This document shows, one piece after another, positions 10,010 through 21,813 of a stretch of 64,000 nt of DNA. The stretch's first letter is position 1, and each line of letters starts with the position of its first letter. This DNA comes from Folioceros fuciformis (taxonomy: Eukaryota > Anthocerotophyta > Anthocerotopsida > Anthocerotales): the NCBI GenBank assembly GCA_049999805.1, contig JBNGIO010006379.1, positions 508,276 to 572,275 on the forward strand. Direction: 5' to 3'. The notes beneath the pieces are model-generated. The model saw only the letters and a program-made list of their open reading frames with translations, had not been told where the DNA came from and searched no databases. The position numbers were made by a program, and so were the translations under genes.

Positions 10010-10231
10010 CGGGGTTCCCTGCTTTGTTCTCTCATGTTCGACGGTGTTTTGCACTATGCGCGCTCGTGTTCAACGATAATTTGTGCTTTGTGAGATCACG
10101 TCCACTGGTTATTGGCACTTTGCAAGCTCACGTTCAACGATATTTTGTGCTTTGTGAGATTATTGTCCAGTGGCTATTTGCACTTTGCCCGCTCATGTTC
10201 AACGATATTTTGTGAGATCATTTTTCAGCGG
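10010..10231. repeat. About 64-bp imperfect tandem repeat cut by a gap
   Basis: Three to four diverged copies contain GTTCAACGATATTTTGTG, TTTGTGAGAT and TGGC(A/T)..TTTGCACTTTGC-type blocks. The last copy is truncated at the N run that begins at 10232. Confidence 0.75.
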
Positions 10232-10331
10232 NNNNNNNNNNNNNNNNNNNNNNNNNNNNNNNNNNNNNNNNNNNNNNNNNNNNNNNNNNNNNNNNNNNNN
10301 NNNNNNNNNNNNNNNNNNNNNNNNNNNNNNN
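10232..10331. other. Assembly gap, 100 N
   Basis: A placeholder gap at the edge of a tandem array and before the copia remnant. The missing 5' LTR and gag of that element may lie within it. Confidence 0.98.
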
Positions 10332-10639
10332 GCACTTATTGCCACTTATTGCCACCCATGTTGTCCACTGCCACCCACAACACATGGGTGGCAACTTACC
10401 TCTATTTCATGCAGGAATAAGTCGTGTGTCACTAGTGTAGTTGTCACACATCTAATAGGGATTTGATTTGTGAACACGTCATCATCAACTCCCTCATATT
10501 GGAGATTTTGATTTGTGAGCACGTCATCAACTCCCTTGCTACAAAGGATTGTGCTATAGCCAAAGTTTGTCATTACTCTCCCTTACAGCCGAAGTCTCTC
10601 AATACTCTCTCTTACAGCTGAAGTTTGTCAATACTCTGA

Positions 10640-12868
10640 TTCCTCCCCTAGATCCTCAGTCTTTGCTCGGAGCGTCACTTTCAAGGAGCTCACTCAACTA
10701 GCTAGGACATCTTCTCCTGCTTCTGCCCCTGCTCCTCACTTCGATGATGCGGATTTTGATGCCCCTCCCACAAAGTATCCTCTATATGCTGCTTATGAAC
10801 CGCCATCTCGCCCTCGTTTTGATCAATAGGTAGCCAGCAGTTCAAGGGGTGGAATTCCCGCATATGTGTAGGTTCCGCAACCTCCCCCTGCATCACAGAC
10901 ACAGGTTCCTATGCAAGCTCTTGCACCACCGACTGCTACACCCACAGCCACAGTTTGTGCTGACCCTGTTGTGGATTTTCCCGAGCAGCAGGATGTAGAA
11001 CTTGAGCACGATGGCCAACCAGAATTTGACACACAGCATGTGGACATCCATCCTGATGTTTTTGACCAGCTAGAAGATGAACCTGAGCTGGCAGCCCTTC
11101 TAAAGCCTCATATACAACCAGTGAGGAGACACTTCCTGAACCTGCAGTCAAGGAACGGAGATATCCTACAAGGTCTCGTCCTGCACGAGACAGCTAGAAT
11201 ACAAGACCATATGAACCAGAGGTTTTTTGTCTTCCTTGCTCTGCAAAGTTATGTGAAGCCTTCTCTACAAGCATTGCTTATTCAGCACAACCTCACACAT
11301 ATAGAAAAGCTATCATTGGTCCGGATAAGGCTTATTGAATTCCATTCATTCATGATGAGTACGACTCACTAATGAAGAATGAAACATGGGAGCTTTGCCC
11401 TTTACTTGCTAGAAGGAGAACTGTAAGATGCAAGTGGGTTTTCAAACACAAACTTAATGCCAAAGGTGAAATAGCTTGTTATAAATCACAACTTGTTGCT
11501 CGTGGACTTTCTCAAGTAGCAGGTGTTGATTTTATCGAAACTTTTAGCCCGGTTGTGAAGACTCAATCTATTCGGATGATAGTAGCCTTGGCTGCAGCTA
11601 AGGAATGCAACTTGGAACGAATGGATGTCTCCACAGCTTTCCTTTATGGCGATTTGGAGGAAGACATTTATATGGATTAGCTTGAGGGCTTTGTAGATCT
11701 TGAGCACCCAGATTGGGTATGTAAGCTTAAGAAGACCTTGTACGGGTTCAAACAAAGTGCCCGTGAGTGGTACAAATGCATATACAAGTATCTTTGCTCT
11801 ATAGGTTTTCTGCAGAACGCAATAGATTCTAATGTGTACGTCTACATCAAGGGTGGCTACCTGGTTATTTTAGCTCTTTATGTAGATGATGCCATCCAGG
11901 CTTCAAAAAATCAAGGGCTATTAGATTGGGCTAAGCGCATGCTTCATAAACAGTATGATATGAAAGATATTGGCCCTCTCACTTTTGTTTTAGGCGTACA
12001 GGTTCTGAGAGACAGGGAAACACATACTTTGATTCTTCATCAACCTAAGGATATCGAAGAGACACTTCGGCGTTTTAATCTTTCAGGATGCTAAGCCAGT
12101 TAGTACTTTTGGATGTATTGGTGTTAAGCTTTCCACTCTTCAGTGTCCTCAGGATGACGATGATCTAGAGGCCATAAGCCAGATTCCTTATCGGCATGTT
12201 GTGGGCTGCCTCAACTATATAAGCTGCTGGACTCGACCTAACATCCATTATTCCGTGAGTGCAGTTTCACAATATTTGGAGAATCCTGGCCAAGAACACT
12301 GGATGGCCATTAAACGAATTTTGAGGTATCTAAAAGGGACTTCTACTTTTGGACTCTGCTTTCAAGGGCAAGACAATGATCTCACCTTGGCGGGGTATGC
12401 TGATGCGGATTGGGCAACTGACCCAGATCAATGTAAGAGCATCTCTACATACTGCTTCCTTCTATCTGGTTCAGTTGTTAATTGGAGCTCGAAGAAGTAG
12501 ACATCCATCACTCTTTCATCCACCGAGGCCGAATATAAGGCTCTTACGAATTCAGTCAAGGAGGCTGAATGGGAGCGCACTTTTCTGGCTGGTTTGAATT
12601 TTCCACAGGTTATTCCTACAACCATCTTTTGTGACAACATATCAACTATAGCGTTAGTAGGGAATCCTCGATTTCACGCTCACACCAAATACATAGAAGT
12701 TCATCATCATTTTGTTTGACATTTTGTGGAGCACAAGGTGATCAATATCGAGTATATATCAACAAAGTTGAACACAGCTAATGTGCTTACAAAGAGCTTA
12801 CTAACAAGCAAGCATGTCTTCCACATGGAGGCATTGGGCTTGGTAGAGGATTCTTCCTACTTGCCTTG
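10640..12868 (+). pseudogene. Decayed Ty1/copia polyprotein (integrase tail, RT, RNase H)
   Basis: Reading in pieces shows copia pol. About 10640-11370 is the linker after integrase. 11372-12094 is reverse transcriptase, with CKWVFKHKLNAKGE, FSPVVK, MDVSTAFLYGDLEEDIYM, KKTLYGFKQSAREWY and the catalytic-type YVDDA. About 12201-12868 is RNase H, with CLNYISCWTRPNIHY, YADADWA and SSTEAEYKAL. The frame is broken by a TAG at 11678, shortly after the EEDIYM block, by a frameshift near 12094 and by further stops at 12498 and about 12718. No gag, protease or 5' LTR is assembled upstream. The element is inactive and on the + strand. Confidence 0.92.
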
Positions 12869-13011
12869 AGTTGCAAGTGAAGGTGTCGGGTGTTGGACGG
12901 ATGAAGCTTACTACACACATAATCATCCAACACTCACCTCGGTTTTTACTTCGGCCATCTTCTTTTTTCGTCTACGTCCTTAATGTAACCAACGTTGTGG
13001 TTAAGGGGGTG

Positions 13012-13190
13012 TGTTAAACTCCATAGTTAATTATAGTAACCACAGTCACTGGGTTACCTAGACTAGGGTTAAATATATTATGAAGGGTTACATAGTTAAC
13101 ACTTAGGGTTTAATATTTAAGACCAACTCTTTGTAATCATTATTATCTTATTCATTATTCAAGTTTATTGTTCTCTAAGCAATATTGTCA
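13012..13190 (+). mobile_element. 3' LTR of the decayed copia element
   Basis: A purine-rich tract with GGTTAAGGGGG at about 12999-13009 precedes TGTTAAACTCC, the usual arrangement of polypurine tract and LTR start in plant copia elements. The right boundary is estimated only, because no second LTR is present for comparison. Terminal repeats like this normally carry the promoter and polyadenylation signals. Confidence 0.55.
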
Positions 13191-14162
13191 CATGCACAAT
13201 GTCATCCATCAAATTGCTAGGTTCTTGAAAACCATGAGATAAAAGTCATGTTGAGTGGTAAATTAGTGGGGTACCTTCTATTTGTCTTATGAACCAATGG
13301 TGCCTAGACATCTTCACTATTGAGGTTGACGTACAAAAGAGGTTGTGATAGTGCAAAGTAATGAAAGTGTGTGCAATAGTCCAAAACAATGAAGACATAC
13401 GAGCAACTCATCAATATTGTGGTCAAAGCTGGGTAGCTTACAATATGAACAAGGGGGTGTAGGAGTTGGCAGAGCTAAGCTAGCTCGATGCACCCCTGTA
13501 TTAGAAAACTAGAGCAGCAGTCATTGAATCCAATAGAGAGGAGAGGGCAAGTGGTTGAATCCAGTATGCAAGAGAAGTAGAGAGGGGCGAGTGGTTAAAT
13601 CTAGTATAGAGGAGAGACAGAGAGGAGAGGGCAAGATGCTACCCGTTGCTCTCTGACAAATTGTCCTAAATCTAAGGCAAGCGTGTGGCTTTGATGGAGG
13701 CACCAAATTGGCTGAGGTTTTTTATCCCTTATAAAACTCGTAATTCGACAAAATATCTTATAATTTTATGGATATTCCATCATTGGATGCTTGAAAAACA
13801 AGCCACACCGTCCACATACGATGTGGTATTCCATGGGACTGCGCGTCCAGCTAATGATGCAGGCACTTAAACGGGCATGTTCCAGTTATATACACACCTG
13901 TTTACTATAGGTAGATAAGTTGAGACACAGGACCGTTTCAGGGCAAGGATCTGATTCTGTCTCTAAAAACGGGAAAGATACACAGACTGATCTTGATTTT
14001 ATTTTAGGTCATATGGGCGACAGAAATCGATATTGACGACGGACAGAACAGTGTCGTGTCGACAGTGGTCAGCGGAGGAAACGTGAATGGGGATGTTTGA
14101 GAGGAAGAAGAGCTGGTTCCAAGCGAACACCAGCAGCAGAGAGAGCGCGGCATCAGCGCACA
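13191..14162. other. Region between copia remnant and SEC6; no gene seen
   Basis: About 13520-13640 holds short GA-rich imperfect repeats (GAGAGGAGAGGGCAAG, GTGGTTAAATC, TAGTAT). The right part, from about 13,900, is probably the promoter and 5' UTR of SEC6. An in-frame TTG at 14097 extends the SEC6 frame by 22 codons but lacks an ATG. Confidence 0.55.
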
Positions 14163-16409
14163 ATGTTGGAGGATGCAGGGATCGAGGCGAAGGAGGCGGC
14201 AGTGCGGGAGGTGGCCAAGCTGCTGCCGCTGCCGGAGTCGCTGGCCTCCATCACAAGCATCCGGGCCGAGTATGCGCAGCGGCTGCAGGTGCATGACTCG
14301 CAGCTGAGCAGCAGCGTTATGGCACAGGTGGAGCACGCGCGGGCTGGGATCGGGGCGCTGGGCGCCGCGCAGGTTACCATCACGCAGCTGCGGGAGTCGT
14401 TTCTTTTAATTGACCAGCTCTGCCGCGAGTGCCAGACGCTAATAGAGCACCACGACCAGATCAAGCTGCTCAGCAATGCGCGCAACAACCTCAACACCAC
14501 GCTCAAGGATGTGGAGGGAATGATGTCCATCTCAGTGGAGGGGAGCGAGGCGCGGGCCTCGCTCGCCGATGACCGCGAATTGGTGCGCACTTTCGAGCGC
14601 CTAGCCGCGCTGGAGGGGAAGCGAAGGTTCGCGCTCGCCGCGGCCTCGTCCCGCCAGGAGGAGGCCAGCAAGCTAAGCCAGTACTTCGAGGACGTGAACG
14701 GCACGCGGGAGAAGTTCGAGCAGACGCTCTGGGGCCATGTGGCTAACTTCTTCCAGCTCTCCAAGACCAGCCCGCAGACGTTGGTGCGGGCCCTCAGAGT
14801 GGTGGAGATGCAGGAGATTCTGGACCAGCAGCAGGCGGAGGACACGGCGGAGGCGGAGGGGGCTGGGCCTGTTGCGTCTCTCTCCACTGCCAGAGGGAGC
14901 CGGAAGCCGCCGGAGCAGCACGGGAATGGCGGTGGCAATCCTAAGCCTGCAGGCCGGCGGTTCAAGGACCGGTGTTATGAGGAGATGCGCAAGTCTGTGG
15001 AATCCAGGTTCGACAACCTGCTCTCCACGCTGGTGTTGGACACTGACCTCAAGGCTGCGCTGGCTGAGGCTAGCGCAATTGCGGCAGAGTTGCCCGACAT
15101 CTACGACTATGTGGCGCCTTGCTTCCCTCCGCGGTACGAAATTTTCCAGCTCATGGTGCAGCTGTACACCGAGAGGTTCATCCAGATGCTTAGGAAGCTT
15201 GGAGACCGGGCCAAGGACTTGTCGAACTTAGAGATCTTGAAGGTGACGGCGTGGGTGGTGCAGTATCAGGTGCAGTTAGGGAACCTCGGGGTCGATGAGC
15301 AGCTGACTCAAGTCTGTGCTGAGAGCGGGGCCATGGATCCGCTGATGGATGTCTATGTCGCTCGAATGCAAGGGACTATGCAGAAGTGGTATACCAACAT
15401 CTTGGAGGCTGATAAGACCCAGGCCCCCAGGAATAGCGAGGATGGCAGGCTGTGGACCCCTGCTCCCGTGGATCTCTTCAGGGTTTTGAATGAGCAGGTG
15501 CAGTATGTGCAGGAGAACAGCACCGATGTCATGCTTTACAGGGTGGCTCTTGCAGTCATCCAGGTGATGAGTGCGTTTCAGGGTGCAGAAAGGCAGAGAC
15601 TTGAAGGTCCAGTGGCAGAGATCGGACTGGAGAATTTATGTGCCATGGTCAACAACAATATTCGATGCTACAGCTTGGCTATGGATCTCAGTGGCGGCTT
15701 GATGGAGTCTCTCACTCCTTATTATGCAGAACAGGTTAACTTTGAGGATACCTGCAAAGGCTTCCTAGAGATTGCTAAGGAGGCAGTGCAACAGACATGC
15801 CGTGTTATATTCGAAGACCCCGGAGTCAAGGAGCTGGTTTCAAAGCTCTACCTCAAAGACTGGTATGACGGGTTGGTAACAGAGTATCTGGTGGCAACCT
15901 TTGGTGATTATTTTGGAGACGTGAAAATGTTCCTAGATGACCGTTCCTTCCAAAGGTTTGTTGAGGCTTGTATGGAAGAGACCATTGTCGTCTATGTAGA
16001 TCACCTTCTGACTCAGAGGAACTACATCAAGGAAGAGACTCTGGACAGGCTGAGGGTTGATGAGGAGGTCATCGGAGAATTCTTCAAGGAGTACATCAAC
16101 AGTGCCAAAGTAGACAAAAGAATTCAGCCGCTTGCAGAACTTAGAGAGCTTGCCTCAGCAGAGAGTGTGGATGCTTTTACGCTCGCGTACACACATCTCC
16201 TCCAAGGTCATCCTGATTGCCCACCTGAAGTGGTTGAGAAGTTAGTGGCCCTTAGAGAGGGCATCCCTCGCAAAGATGCAAAGGAAGTGGTCAATGAGTG
16301 CAGGGAAGTCTACAACAGCAACCTCTCTAAGGGAGACTTGCCAAAATCTGGTCTTTTATTCAGCCGATTAAGCTGCTTTCCGAAGGGTACTCTTAGGAGG
16401 AAGGCATAA
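14163..16409 (+). CDS. SEC6: Exocyst complex subunit SEC6
   Basis: 748 codons in one exon from the ATG at 14163 to TAA. The protein matches plant SEC6 along its whole length: [18 protein letters not shown] near the start, [99 protein letters not shown], and the conserved tail [15 protein letters not shown] / [20 protein letters not shown] / FSRLSC. SEC6 is a core subunit of the octameric exocyst, which tethers secretory vesicles to the plasma membrane before SNARE fusion and supports polar growth and cytokinesis. The family's usual length is about 750. The alanine/glycine-rich variable loop around residues 232-262 is longer than I remember for Arabidopsis. Absence of any intron is unusual for this family in flowering plants. 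Confidence 0.95.
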   Translation: MLEDAGIEAKEAAVREVAKLLPLPESLASITSIRAEYAQRLQVHDSQLSSSVMAQVEHARAGIGALGAAQVTITQLRESFLLIDQLCRECQTLIEHHDQIKLLSNARNNLNTTLKDVEGMMSISVEGSEARASLADDRELVRTFERLAALEGKRRFALAAASSRQEEASKLSQYFEDVNGTREKFEQTLWGHVANFFQLSKTSPQTLVRALRVVEMQEILDQQQAEDTAEAEGAGPVASLSTARGSRKPPEQHGNGGGNPKPAGRRFKDRCYEEMRKSVESRFDNLLSTLVLDTDLKAALAEASAIAAELPDIYDYVAPCFPPRYEIFQLMVQLYTERFIQMLRKLGDRAKDLSNLEILKVTAWVVQYQVQLGNLGVDEQLTQVCAESGAMDPLMDVYVARMQGTMQKWYTNILEADKTQAPRNSEDGRLWTPAPVDLFRVLNEQVQYVQENSTDVMLYRVALAVIQVMSAFQGAERQRLEGPVAEIGLENLCAMVNNNIRCYSLAMDLSGGLMESLTPYYAEQVNFEDTCKGFLEIAKEAVQQTCRVIFEDPGVKELVSKLYLKDWYDGLVTEYLVATFGDYFGDVKMFLDDRSFQRFVEACMEETIVVYVDHLLTQRNYIKEETLDRLRVDEEVIGEFFKEYINSAKVDKRIQPLAELRELASAESVDAFTLAYTHLLQGHPDCPPEVVEKLVALREGIPRKDAKEVVNECREVYNSNLSKGDLPKSGLLFSRLSCFPKGTLRRKA

Positions 16410-18256
16410 CACGTGCACTTTTGTTTTCTCTCTCGAGTGCCGATGGAGCCGACATCTGTGGGACCTCTAGTTTGCCTGGACATTGCACAGGTGTGTATGA
16501 GTTCATCTCTAAGGATTTTTTCACACCATTTAGGCGGTTTGTGAAGGGATATGTTCACCATGTCTTTTGACGCTGTCGTTGGCATGGTAAGAAGGTGGAC
16601 ACTGGAAGAGAAACCTGTCGAGGTAGCTGTGCGCCCGCTTGTGGGACATGCTGGTGCAGAGGTTGCTATTGAACCCATGGGATTCTTGAAGGTATGAGGA
16701 GAAGAGCATGGCCAGGTGTGCTGGTGGAAGAAAGGAAAGGAATATCATGGCCGATTTGTGCTCGTGCACTAGCGAGCCATGCGAGTTGCGGGTTCAATTT
16801 GATTGATCCAGGATCGCTGTACTTGTATCATTTTGTATTTCTTTGCTGACATTCGCAGAAGTCCCCAGTCATTCGGATTACCAGTGTGCACCCCTTTGTG
16901 TTCGTGCCCGGTCCCGCTCTAGGTGTGGTGCCAGGAAGACTTCTCCTGGTCGGCTTATCTCTTTGGCACCAGCTCCCTTGGCATGGCGCTGCCAATATTT
17001 TGGAGAGAAGCCAAAGTCAAGAAGTTGTATCTTGCACAATCTATCAAGACTACGTGTTATCGGGCAGTCATCCTCGCGCTTTCCACGACGGGACCAGTGG
17101 GATGGACTGGAGGTGCAAAAGTAGTGAACCACATTTATGCCGTGGTGGATCGACTCCTGTGTTGTGTTTTCGTTGTTCGACTTTGGGTTGCCCTGCTTCA
17201 TTTGTTTGTTCTCCCGATCGTAACTCCGATTTCATACATCAGTCGTGCTATGGACAACTACATGTACCTGTACATTTTGGAGCAAGTGGCGCCCGTCGAC
17301 TAAGGTCCTCACGTGGGTGTGGTCGAGCCTCGAGAGGGCTGTGCATTCAGTCATATATCGTCATGTACTACTCCTGAAGAGTCGATACATGTCCGAAACG
17401 CAGTCATGGACTGGTGTCGCATGGCCACCATCATGTGAAGCCACCCTTAATAAGGCACGCATGGCTACCATCATGTGAAGCCACCCTTAATAAGGCATGA
17501 TACGCATGAACGTGGCCAGTGCATGTGCCTCGCTGATTTAGCAGGAAGCTTCTTCTGCAGCCCGCCTCGGTCGCGAAGCTTCTGGAGCTCCTGCTTAAGA
17601 GCATCTGCTTAAAATGTTACCGGCATTTTCATCCTGTTCCTCTCACTGTGAGCCACGTGGATGCCCGTGTCGGATCGTCGATAGCCGACTCAGTTATAAA
17701 GAGCTTTGGGCAATGCAGTGCACACCACTTCGGATGCGTCACTCGAGCCTGTGGAGTTGCTGAAGGGTGAGGCTTCAACCAATGTTGGCTTGATTGTTGC
17801 TCACAGCATGCCTGCAGTTCGAAAACTTCGGTCCTTTAAGGTGTCGGAGTGACGGAAGAGTTGGGAGACATTGGTCTGAGTTTTAGTAGATCGGTACCCA
17901 ACACAGACAAGCGTGAGCTGAGAACATTCCTCGTCCTTACGCCCTTCTTGGACTTGCTTCAGAGTACACCCCGTTAAGTGCTTTAGTCGCGTGCCCCCCT
18001 TGGTGTTGCTCGTCTTGTCCATGTTACGCCAACTTACCCCAAAGATCTCGTCTTTCAGACCTCCAGCTCCCCTACGTAAGCACACCTGTGGATAATCTGG
18101 TAGCGGGACGCTACCGTGCCCTGCGTTGTCGTCAAGCAGACGCGTGGGCTGTAACTGACAGTGTGAGCTCGTCGTTTGGCAGGCCTTGGAGAAACAGGAG
18201 TCTGCGGATTCCGGGTGGGGAAGGGCAGGAGTGTGTTTGGTAAACCGCCAACTACG
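16410..18256. other. Intergenic region between SEC6 and GST; no gene seen
   Basis: Contains SEC6 3' UTR sequence and the upstream region of the GST gene. Scattered open frames up to 167 codons have no recognisable domain and overlap each other on both strands. A 40-bp tandem duplication at 17419-17498 is entered separately. Confidence 0.5.
17419..17498. repeat. 40-bp tandem duplication
   Basis: Two nearly identical adjacent copies (17419-17458, 17459-17498) containing ACCATCATGTGAAGCCACCC and TTAATAAGGCA. They differ at two positions, indicating a recent local duplication. Confidence 0.95.
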
Positions 18257-19154
18257 ATGGCAGCAAAGATCCAGCTCTACAGTTTGGCAACGCCAAACGG
18301 TCAAAAGGTAGCGTCGGAGCTCGGTTTGTGGATGCTGCGTTACATTGTCCTGGCTGGGTTGAGCCTAACACGTGGGTGGTACCTTAAAGATTGGGGTTGC
18401 CCTGGAGGAGTTGGGGTTGGAATATGACGCACACCTAATCAACATCTCGAAGGGGGACCAGTTCACACCTGAGTTCATCTCGATCAACCCCAACTCCAAG
18501 ATCCCGGCTATTGTGGATCCCAATGGGCCTGGTAATTGGCTTCGCGTCGTTTCTGTCCTGAGGCTCTGCCGCAAGCATCAGCAGTTTAAGCTCACAATTC
18601 GCTGCCATTCTGCAGACGGGAAGCCCTTCAGTTTGTTCGAGTCAGGAGCTATATTATTGTACTTGGCTGAGAAAACGGGAAAGCTTATTTCTCAGGATCC
18701 TCGACTTAAGTGGGAAACAATTCAGTGGGTTTTTTTCCAGATGGCTGGTGTCGGCCCCATGTTTGGACAGGTGAGTGAACGAGTACTGCTCCGCATGCTT
18801 TAGTGCTGCCGTTGTAACTGAAGAGCCTTTGTTGTGAACCAGTTTGGGCATTTCTTCAAGTATGCCAAGGACAAGACCACGGATTCATACGGGGTAGAGC
18901 GGTACGCTACGGAAACCAAGCGCCTTCTTGGGGTCTTGGAGAAGCGTCTGGAAGGTCGAGAGTATATCATCGACGATGGCTATAGCATTGCGGATATAGC
19001 AACATGGCCGTGGGTCTTGTGTCTGGAAAAATTTTATCAAGCATCCGAAAAGGTTGATCTAGACAGCTTTAAAAATGTGCAAGCGTGGAAAGCAAGGTGT
19101 GAGGCAAGGCCCGCTTCTGTTAAGGGGGTTAAAGTGTGCTCCATCTCAAGCTAG
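18257..19154 (+). CDS. Ure2p/YfcG-type glutathione S-transferase (four exons)
   Basis: Exons 18257-18307, 18390-18531, 18616-18770 and 18843-19154, all with GT/AG ends and matching phases, give 219 residues. The thioredoxin-like N-domain has LYSLATPNGQK, EELGLEYDAHLINISKGDQF, FISINPNSKIPAIVDP and the glutathione-binding FESGAILLYLAEK. The all-helical C-domain has GVGPMFGQFGHFFKYA, YATETKRLL, LEGREYIIDDGYSIADIA and AWKARCEARPAS. This order matches bacterial YfcG and yeast Ure2p-like GSTs, which use glutathione for disulfide reductase or peroxidase chemistry rather than classical drug conjugation. A Ure2p class has been described in the moss Physcomitrella and is not among the usual flowering-plant classes. 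There is no targeting peptide, so it is probably cytosolic. Confidence 0.9.
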
Positions 19155-19375
19155 ATGTGTATTGCTTCTGTATGTACTTTTGTATACCAGCTTTCTCTCG
19201 TGCAATGAGACGGAATCTTGGATAGGAAAACTAGTCACAAAGGAAACAAAAGTAAAATGGAGAAACACAATGTAAAGAGCTTCGGACATGACCTACCCAG
19301 CAGGATGTTGCAAGTTTCTCAAGACTGGAAACTGAATACGAATAAGATTATATCGAAATGTTCCACTTGCAACAA
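19155..19375. other. Short interval between convergent genes
   Basis: 221 bp separating the GST stop codon (+) from the stop codon of the B-box/DUF2786 gene (-). It must contain both 3' ends. Confidence 0.6.
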
Positions 19376-21813
19376 CTACCTCTTCGATTTACACTCACAT
19401 GCCGAAGTAATTCCCTTCACATTAATATCTATCTGCTTGGAATCTTGTTTCCCCTTACAGTACGCTTCCAGATTGACACGACTATCGCTCTTCTTCAGCG
19501 ATTTAAACCTTATTTTGATTCCCTTTTCTTTCAGGAAATCCTCTCCAACTCTTTTCGAATGTAAAACCAACGCACAGATTGCCATCCCTCTCTGCACCCT
19601 TTGCTCATCGGTTTTGCCAAACTTGGCATCTTCTTTATCCTCACTGCATTGCGCATGGTTGAAGACNNNNNNNNNNNNNNNNNNNNNNNNNNNNNNNNNN
19701 NNNNNNNNNNNNNNNNNNNNNNNNNNNNNNNNNNNNNNNNNNNNNNNNNNNNNNNNNNNNNNNNNNCAGCTACGTTCGATTGTTGTCCCACTCCAACTCT
19801 GGTCGAAAAAGCTGGTTTTCGTTGCTCCTGAATTAACTTCACGAATTGCTTCAGTCCTTCGACGACACCATCTCTATAGCTCATCCGGGCTATTCTGGTG
19901 TTTGTGCTCCGTTGCGACGCAACATTACCACTGCTCTTGCTTTCCGGATCTATGTATCCTGCAGACATCCGTGTTATCCGGTTGAAAGTTGCTGCAAATG
20001 CATAACCTCCGCAATCTGCATTCTGTCGGATACCGTAGAACACCACCTGCTGCACGTAGACAAGCAATACAGCTTAGTTTGTGCGAAACTCATAAACGTC
20101 AACGCTGCCCCAACTTAGTCCAGAAGATGAAGTGCAGCACCTGTATAAACTTTGAACTCCTTGTAGCTCCGCGAGTAAAATGCTGAACATCAAAATGTTC
20201 TGCGATCACCCAAGCCAAAGTCTTGATCCATCGCTCAAAGCGACCTTGTTTCATTCTTCCTTTCCCTCGAAGCTCGACCACACGCATTCCCCCCACAAGC
20301 GCCGTAGAATCCTTCAGCTCGCCTTCCATGACCTCAGCCTGATGAATCACAGACAGGTTTCATGGTGCAGGAACATGAGATGCCGATGTTTAGGTCCGGT
20401 GTTTCCATGAAAGCAGTCGGTGAACTATGAGGTGGACCTGCTGAAGGTTGTGCTTGGTCAAAAGTCGTTGTGCATTCTTCAAGGCTTGTTGCGCCTCAGC
20501 TTCTGGAGTATCGGGGTGCAACCCAAGCTTCAGCATTTTCTTGATTCTGTCTTTCACCCCACAGCCAGCGTCTTCCACTTGCTCCTCACCTGCAGCGCCA
20601 GCGTCAACATTCCAAAGAGCTTCTCACCACTGATAGGCTCCATCTCACGGAGAAGCCATGAGAAAAGACACACACCTGAGGTGGTGTGATCGGCATATTC
20701 TTCATGCTCTGCAGTGACTACAAATGCTTCAAGTGACACTGATCCACGTTTGATGCGACGCACACCAGCTTTCTCTTCTTTAGAGGAAGCAGAGTTGGAG
20801 TCACCCTCATCCATGCTGAAGTACTCGTCGTCAGAGTTGTTTTTGGTGCTATCCTCCCCTGGCTTTGCACAACTCTGTTTAGGCTTTCCATCTCCACACA
20901 ATCTTTTCCCCGCTTCACACTTGCCTATCTTAGAAGTGCTTGTTGACAGGCCGTCAACCTCCTCGACTTTGATGGGCCTGCCCGCCTTGTTGTTGTCCTC
21001 ATTCTCTTTCCCAGAGACCTCGGAAGGTTTTAACTTGGTCTGACTCAGCTTTTGCCTTTTGGGATGTAAGCCAACAGTCCGTTTGTCACGGTCCCTTTTG
21101 GTGGCCGTGTTCCTGGACACTCCTGCATCTGCACCAAATTGTTGACTTCCGTTAGGTCTTGCACCAACATGCCCGTAGTCGGATATCCCAATCCTGACGT
21201 CTTTTGCTCCCTCCTCAGAACTCGGGACAGAAATCTTGTTGCTCCCAGATTCAGGCCCCGCAGAGCTCTGGCGACAATGTAGCAGCTCCCTCTCCACCAG
21301 AACCGCACCTTCTCCCTCTACGACTCGGTCACGCACTGCCTTTGCCACCAGAGGCACTTCCGCCCCCACAAAGTGATTGCCGAGAACCACCTTCTGGTGC
21401 GTACGTTCCCCACCGAAAGAGCCTTCACTCGGCTCGCTCTTAACAGCACAATTCCAATTCGTCACCCCATCTTGAACATTCTTCTCCGCCGTTCCCTCCT
21501 CCACCAGCAACTGGGGAAATGGCTTCACCACATGATGCAATCGGGCAACACGAGTATGCAGACTCCGACTGCAAGCAGAGCAGAAGAGCAACGGCTCCTT
21601 TCCACCGCCGCACGCACCGCACTCTACAGTCGCCTGAGCCTCCTCGCATTCATCGCAAGCAGGAGGAGGCGTGACAAGCTGAAGCCGGTGCTGCCTGCGC
21701 GCCCTTTTCCTGTGCAGCTCAGCCGAGCATCTGCAGCAGTACGCCAGCCCCTCGTCCACGCACAAGATCCTCCCCCGTGCTTGCTCGCACTGCGCACACA
21801 AAGCATCCCCCAT
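19376..21813 (-). CDS. B-box zinc finger protein fused to DUF2786/DUF7168
   Basis: Exons on the minus strand are 21813-20676, 20589-20438, 20338-20141, then 20046 running into the gap at 19766, and after the gap 19666-19376. Splice phases (1, 0, 0) agree at every join. Two B-box-like zinc sites open the protein: C6-C9-C18-D20-C26-C29-H34-H42 and C53-C56-C65-C68-C78-C81-H86-H93/94. A long charged linker follows, with a basic nuclear-localisation-like stretch (KRDRDKR..HPKRQK) and an acidic patch. Residues about 393-430 are DUF2786 (RIKKMLKLGLHPDTPEAEAQ, LKNAQRLLTKHNL). The DUF7168 part then follows with RWIKTLAWVIAEHF, VVFYGIRQNA, SYRDGVVEGL, ALVLHSKRV, SRVNLEAYCKGKQD and DINVKGI. Function is unknown. 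B-boxes suggest protein interaction or a nuclear role; that is inference. Upstream readthrough to 21972 was rejected because it lacks an ATG. Confidence 0.8.
19667..19766. other. Assembly gap, 100 N, inside the B-box/DUF2786 gene
   Basis: This falls in the DUF7168 part. Both sides are open in the coding frame, but a literal 100-base gap would not preserve frame, consistent with a placeholder size or a hidden intron. Confidence 0.97.

Noticed and set aside
14097-14162. 22-codon N-terminal extension of SEC6
   Set aside because: It begins with TTG. The ATG at 14163 starts the conserved plant SEC6 N-terminus.
20554-20675. Readthrough of B-box exon 1 to a stop near 20554 (472-codon ORF)
   Set aside because: A splice from 20676 to 20589 restores the DUF2786 frame with exact phase, and the readthrough peptide has no conserved features. 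The same ORF's start at 21972 is a GTG, so the ATG at 21813 was chosen.
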